This document shows, one piece after another, positions 63,619 to 64,000 of a stretch of 64,000 nt of DNA. Within the stretch, counting starts at the first letter, position 1. Every line of letters begins with the position of its first letter. A program made the translations under genes and the position numbers. The notes below the pieces were generated by a model. It did no database searches and had not been told where the DNA came from. It saw only the letters and a list, made by a program, of their open reading frames with translations. The DNA comes from Pseudopedobacter sp037968815. Its GTDB lineage: Bacteria > Bacteroidota > Bacteroidia > Sphingobacteriales > Sphingobacteriaceae. The DNA is taken from contig JBBKWF010000008.1 of the NCBI GenBank assembly GCA_037968815.1, positions 186,001 to 250,000 of the forward strand, read 5' to 3'.

Positions 63619-64000
63619 CTAGAAGTTCTTCATTGCTTTATCCATTTCTCGTTTAACATCGCGTTCTTTTAATGTATCGCGTTTGTCAAAAGCCTTTTTA
63701 CCTTGAGCCAAAGCAATCTCCATTTTGGCAAAACCTCTATTACTAATAAAAATCTTTAAAGGGATGATTGTTAAACCCTTATCTTCTCCTTTTATTAATA
63801 ATTTTTTGATTTCTTTTTTGGTAAGTAACAATTTACGATCTCTCTTGGCTTCGTGATTGTAAAAAGAGCCGTGTGAATATTCAGAAATATGTAGATTTCT
63901 GATGTAAAGTTCATTATTTATAAAAGTACAGAAAGAGTCGCTAATATTAGCTTTCCCCTCTCTAATCGATTTAATTTCAGTACCTAATAGTTTTATACCA
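63619..64000 (-). CDS. smpB: SsrA-binding protein SmpB (5' end beyond the window)
   Basis: The frame stays open to the window edge, giving the last ~126 residues. LLGTEIKSIREGKANISDSF, LYIRNLHISEYSHGSFYNHE, RDRKLLLTKKEIKKL and the closing KKAFDKRDTLKERDVKRE are diagnostic for SmpB, which brings tmRNA to stalled ribosomes. The first ~25 residues are missing because the window ends. Confidence 0.95.
   Translation of the reverse strand, partial: GIKLLGTEIKSIREGKANISDSFCTFINNELYIRNLHISEYSHGSFYNHEAKRDRKLLLTKKEIKKLLIKGEDKGLTIIPLKIFISNRGFAKMEIALAQGKKAFDKRDTLKERDVKREMDKAMKNF

Overview
The window is AT-rich and reads as a chromosomal segment of a Bacteroidota bacterium, most likely Sphingobacteriaceae (Pedobacter-like). 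Four things support this: a SusC/SusD pair with DUF5017-type lipoproteins, several proteins ending in type A T9SS (Por) sorting domains, genus-typical housekeeping genes, and Bacteroidota-style promoters (TAnnTTTG with TTG about 20 bases upstream). No tRNA, rRNA, insertion sequence, prophage or CRISPR array was seen.

Positions 1 to about 46,000 form an accessory glycan-utilisation region, nearly all on the + strand. It opens with the 3' end of a GH3 beta-glucosidase, a secreted FAD-dependent oxidoreductase, a T9SS-exported beta-helix protein, a CstA-type transporter, a surface phosphodiester glycosidase-like lipoprotein and a decayed second copy of the cstA 3' end. Next come a TonB-dependent receptor-like protein, two FG-GAP/VCBS propeller proteins, a TolB-like propeller lipoprotein, a large beta-helix fusion protein and a secreted alpha/beta-hydrolase (esterase-like). 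The core PUL (22,533-41,371) holds three Asp-box (sialidase-fold) proteins, a third FG-GAP protein, SusC, SusD, two DUF5017 lipoproteins and several proteins made of an unfamiliar module of about 190 residues. An AraC regulator stands divergently from a fucose-isomerase-fold isomerase and a ribulokinase, which suggests that a pentose or deoxyhexose released outside the cell is fed into central metabolism.

The most distinctive element is that ~190-residue module (W-x-F, S-x-L-x-R-G-x-G, LRR, W-x-Y-S-x-D/N-G, FRLYAWG landmarks). I count nine clear copies and one divergent copy. They occur as free secreted single-domain proteins, in tandem pairs, and fused to Asp-box or beta-helix proteins, often ahead of a T9SS sorting domain. 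The Asp-box proteins lack the sialidase FRIP arginine, and the FG-GAP proteins share an IQGPxEAxWGY block outside their calcium-type repeats. No classical polysaccharidase other than the GH3 fragment was recognised. Together this looks like a PUL whose catalytic and binding proteins belong to poorly described families.

From about 46,400 to the end the window is ordinary chromosome: an L,D-transpeptidase lipoprotein, a P-type cation ATPase, rpoN, mscL, rpmH-rnpA-yidD-tsaB, two envelope proteins of unknown role, a DUF423 protein, priA, a small outer-membrane barrel, a polyprenyl glycosylphosphotransferase, pcm and the 3' end of smpB.
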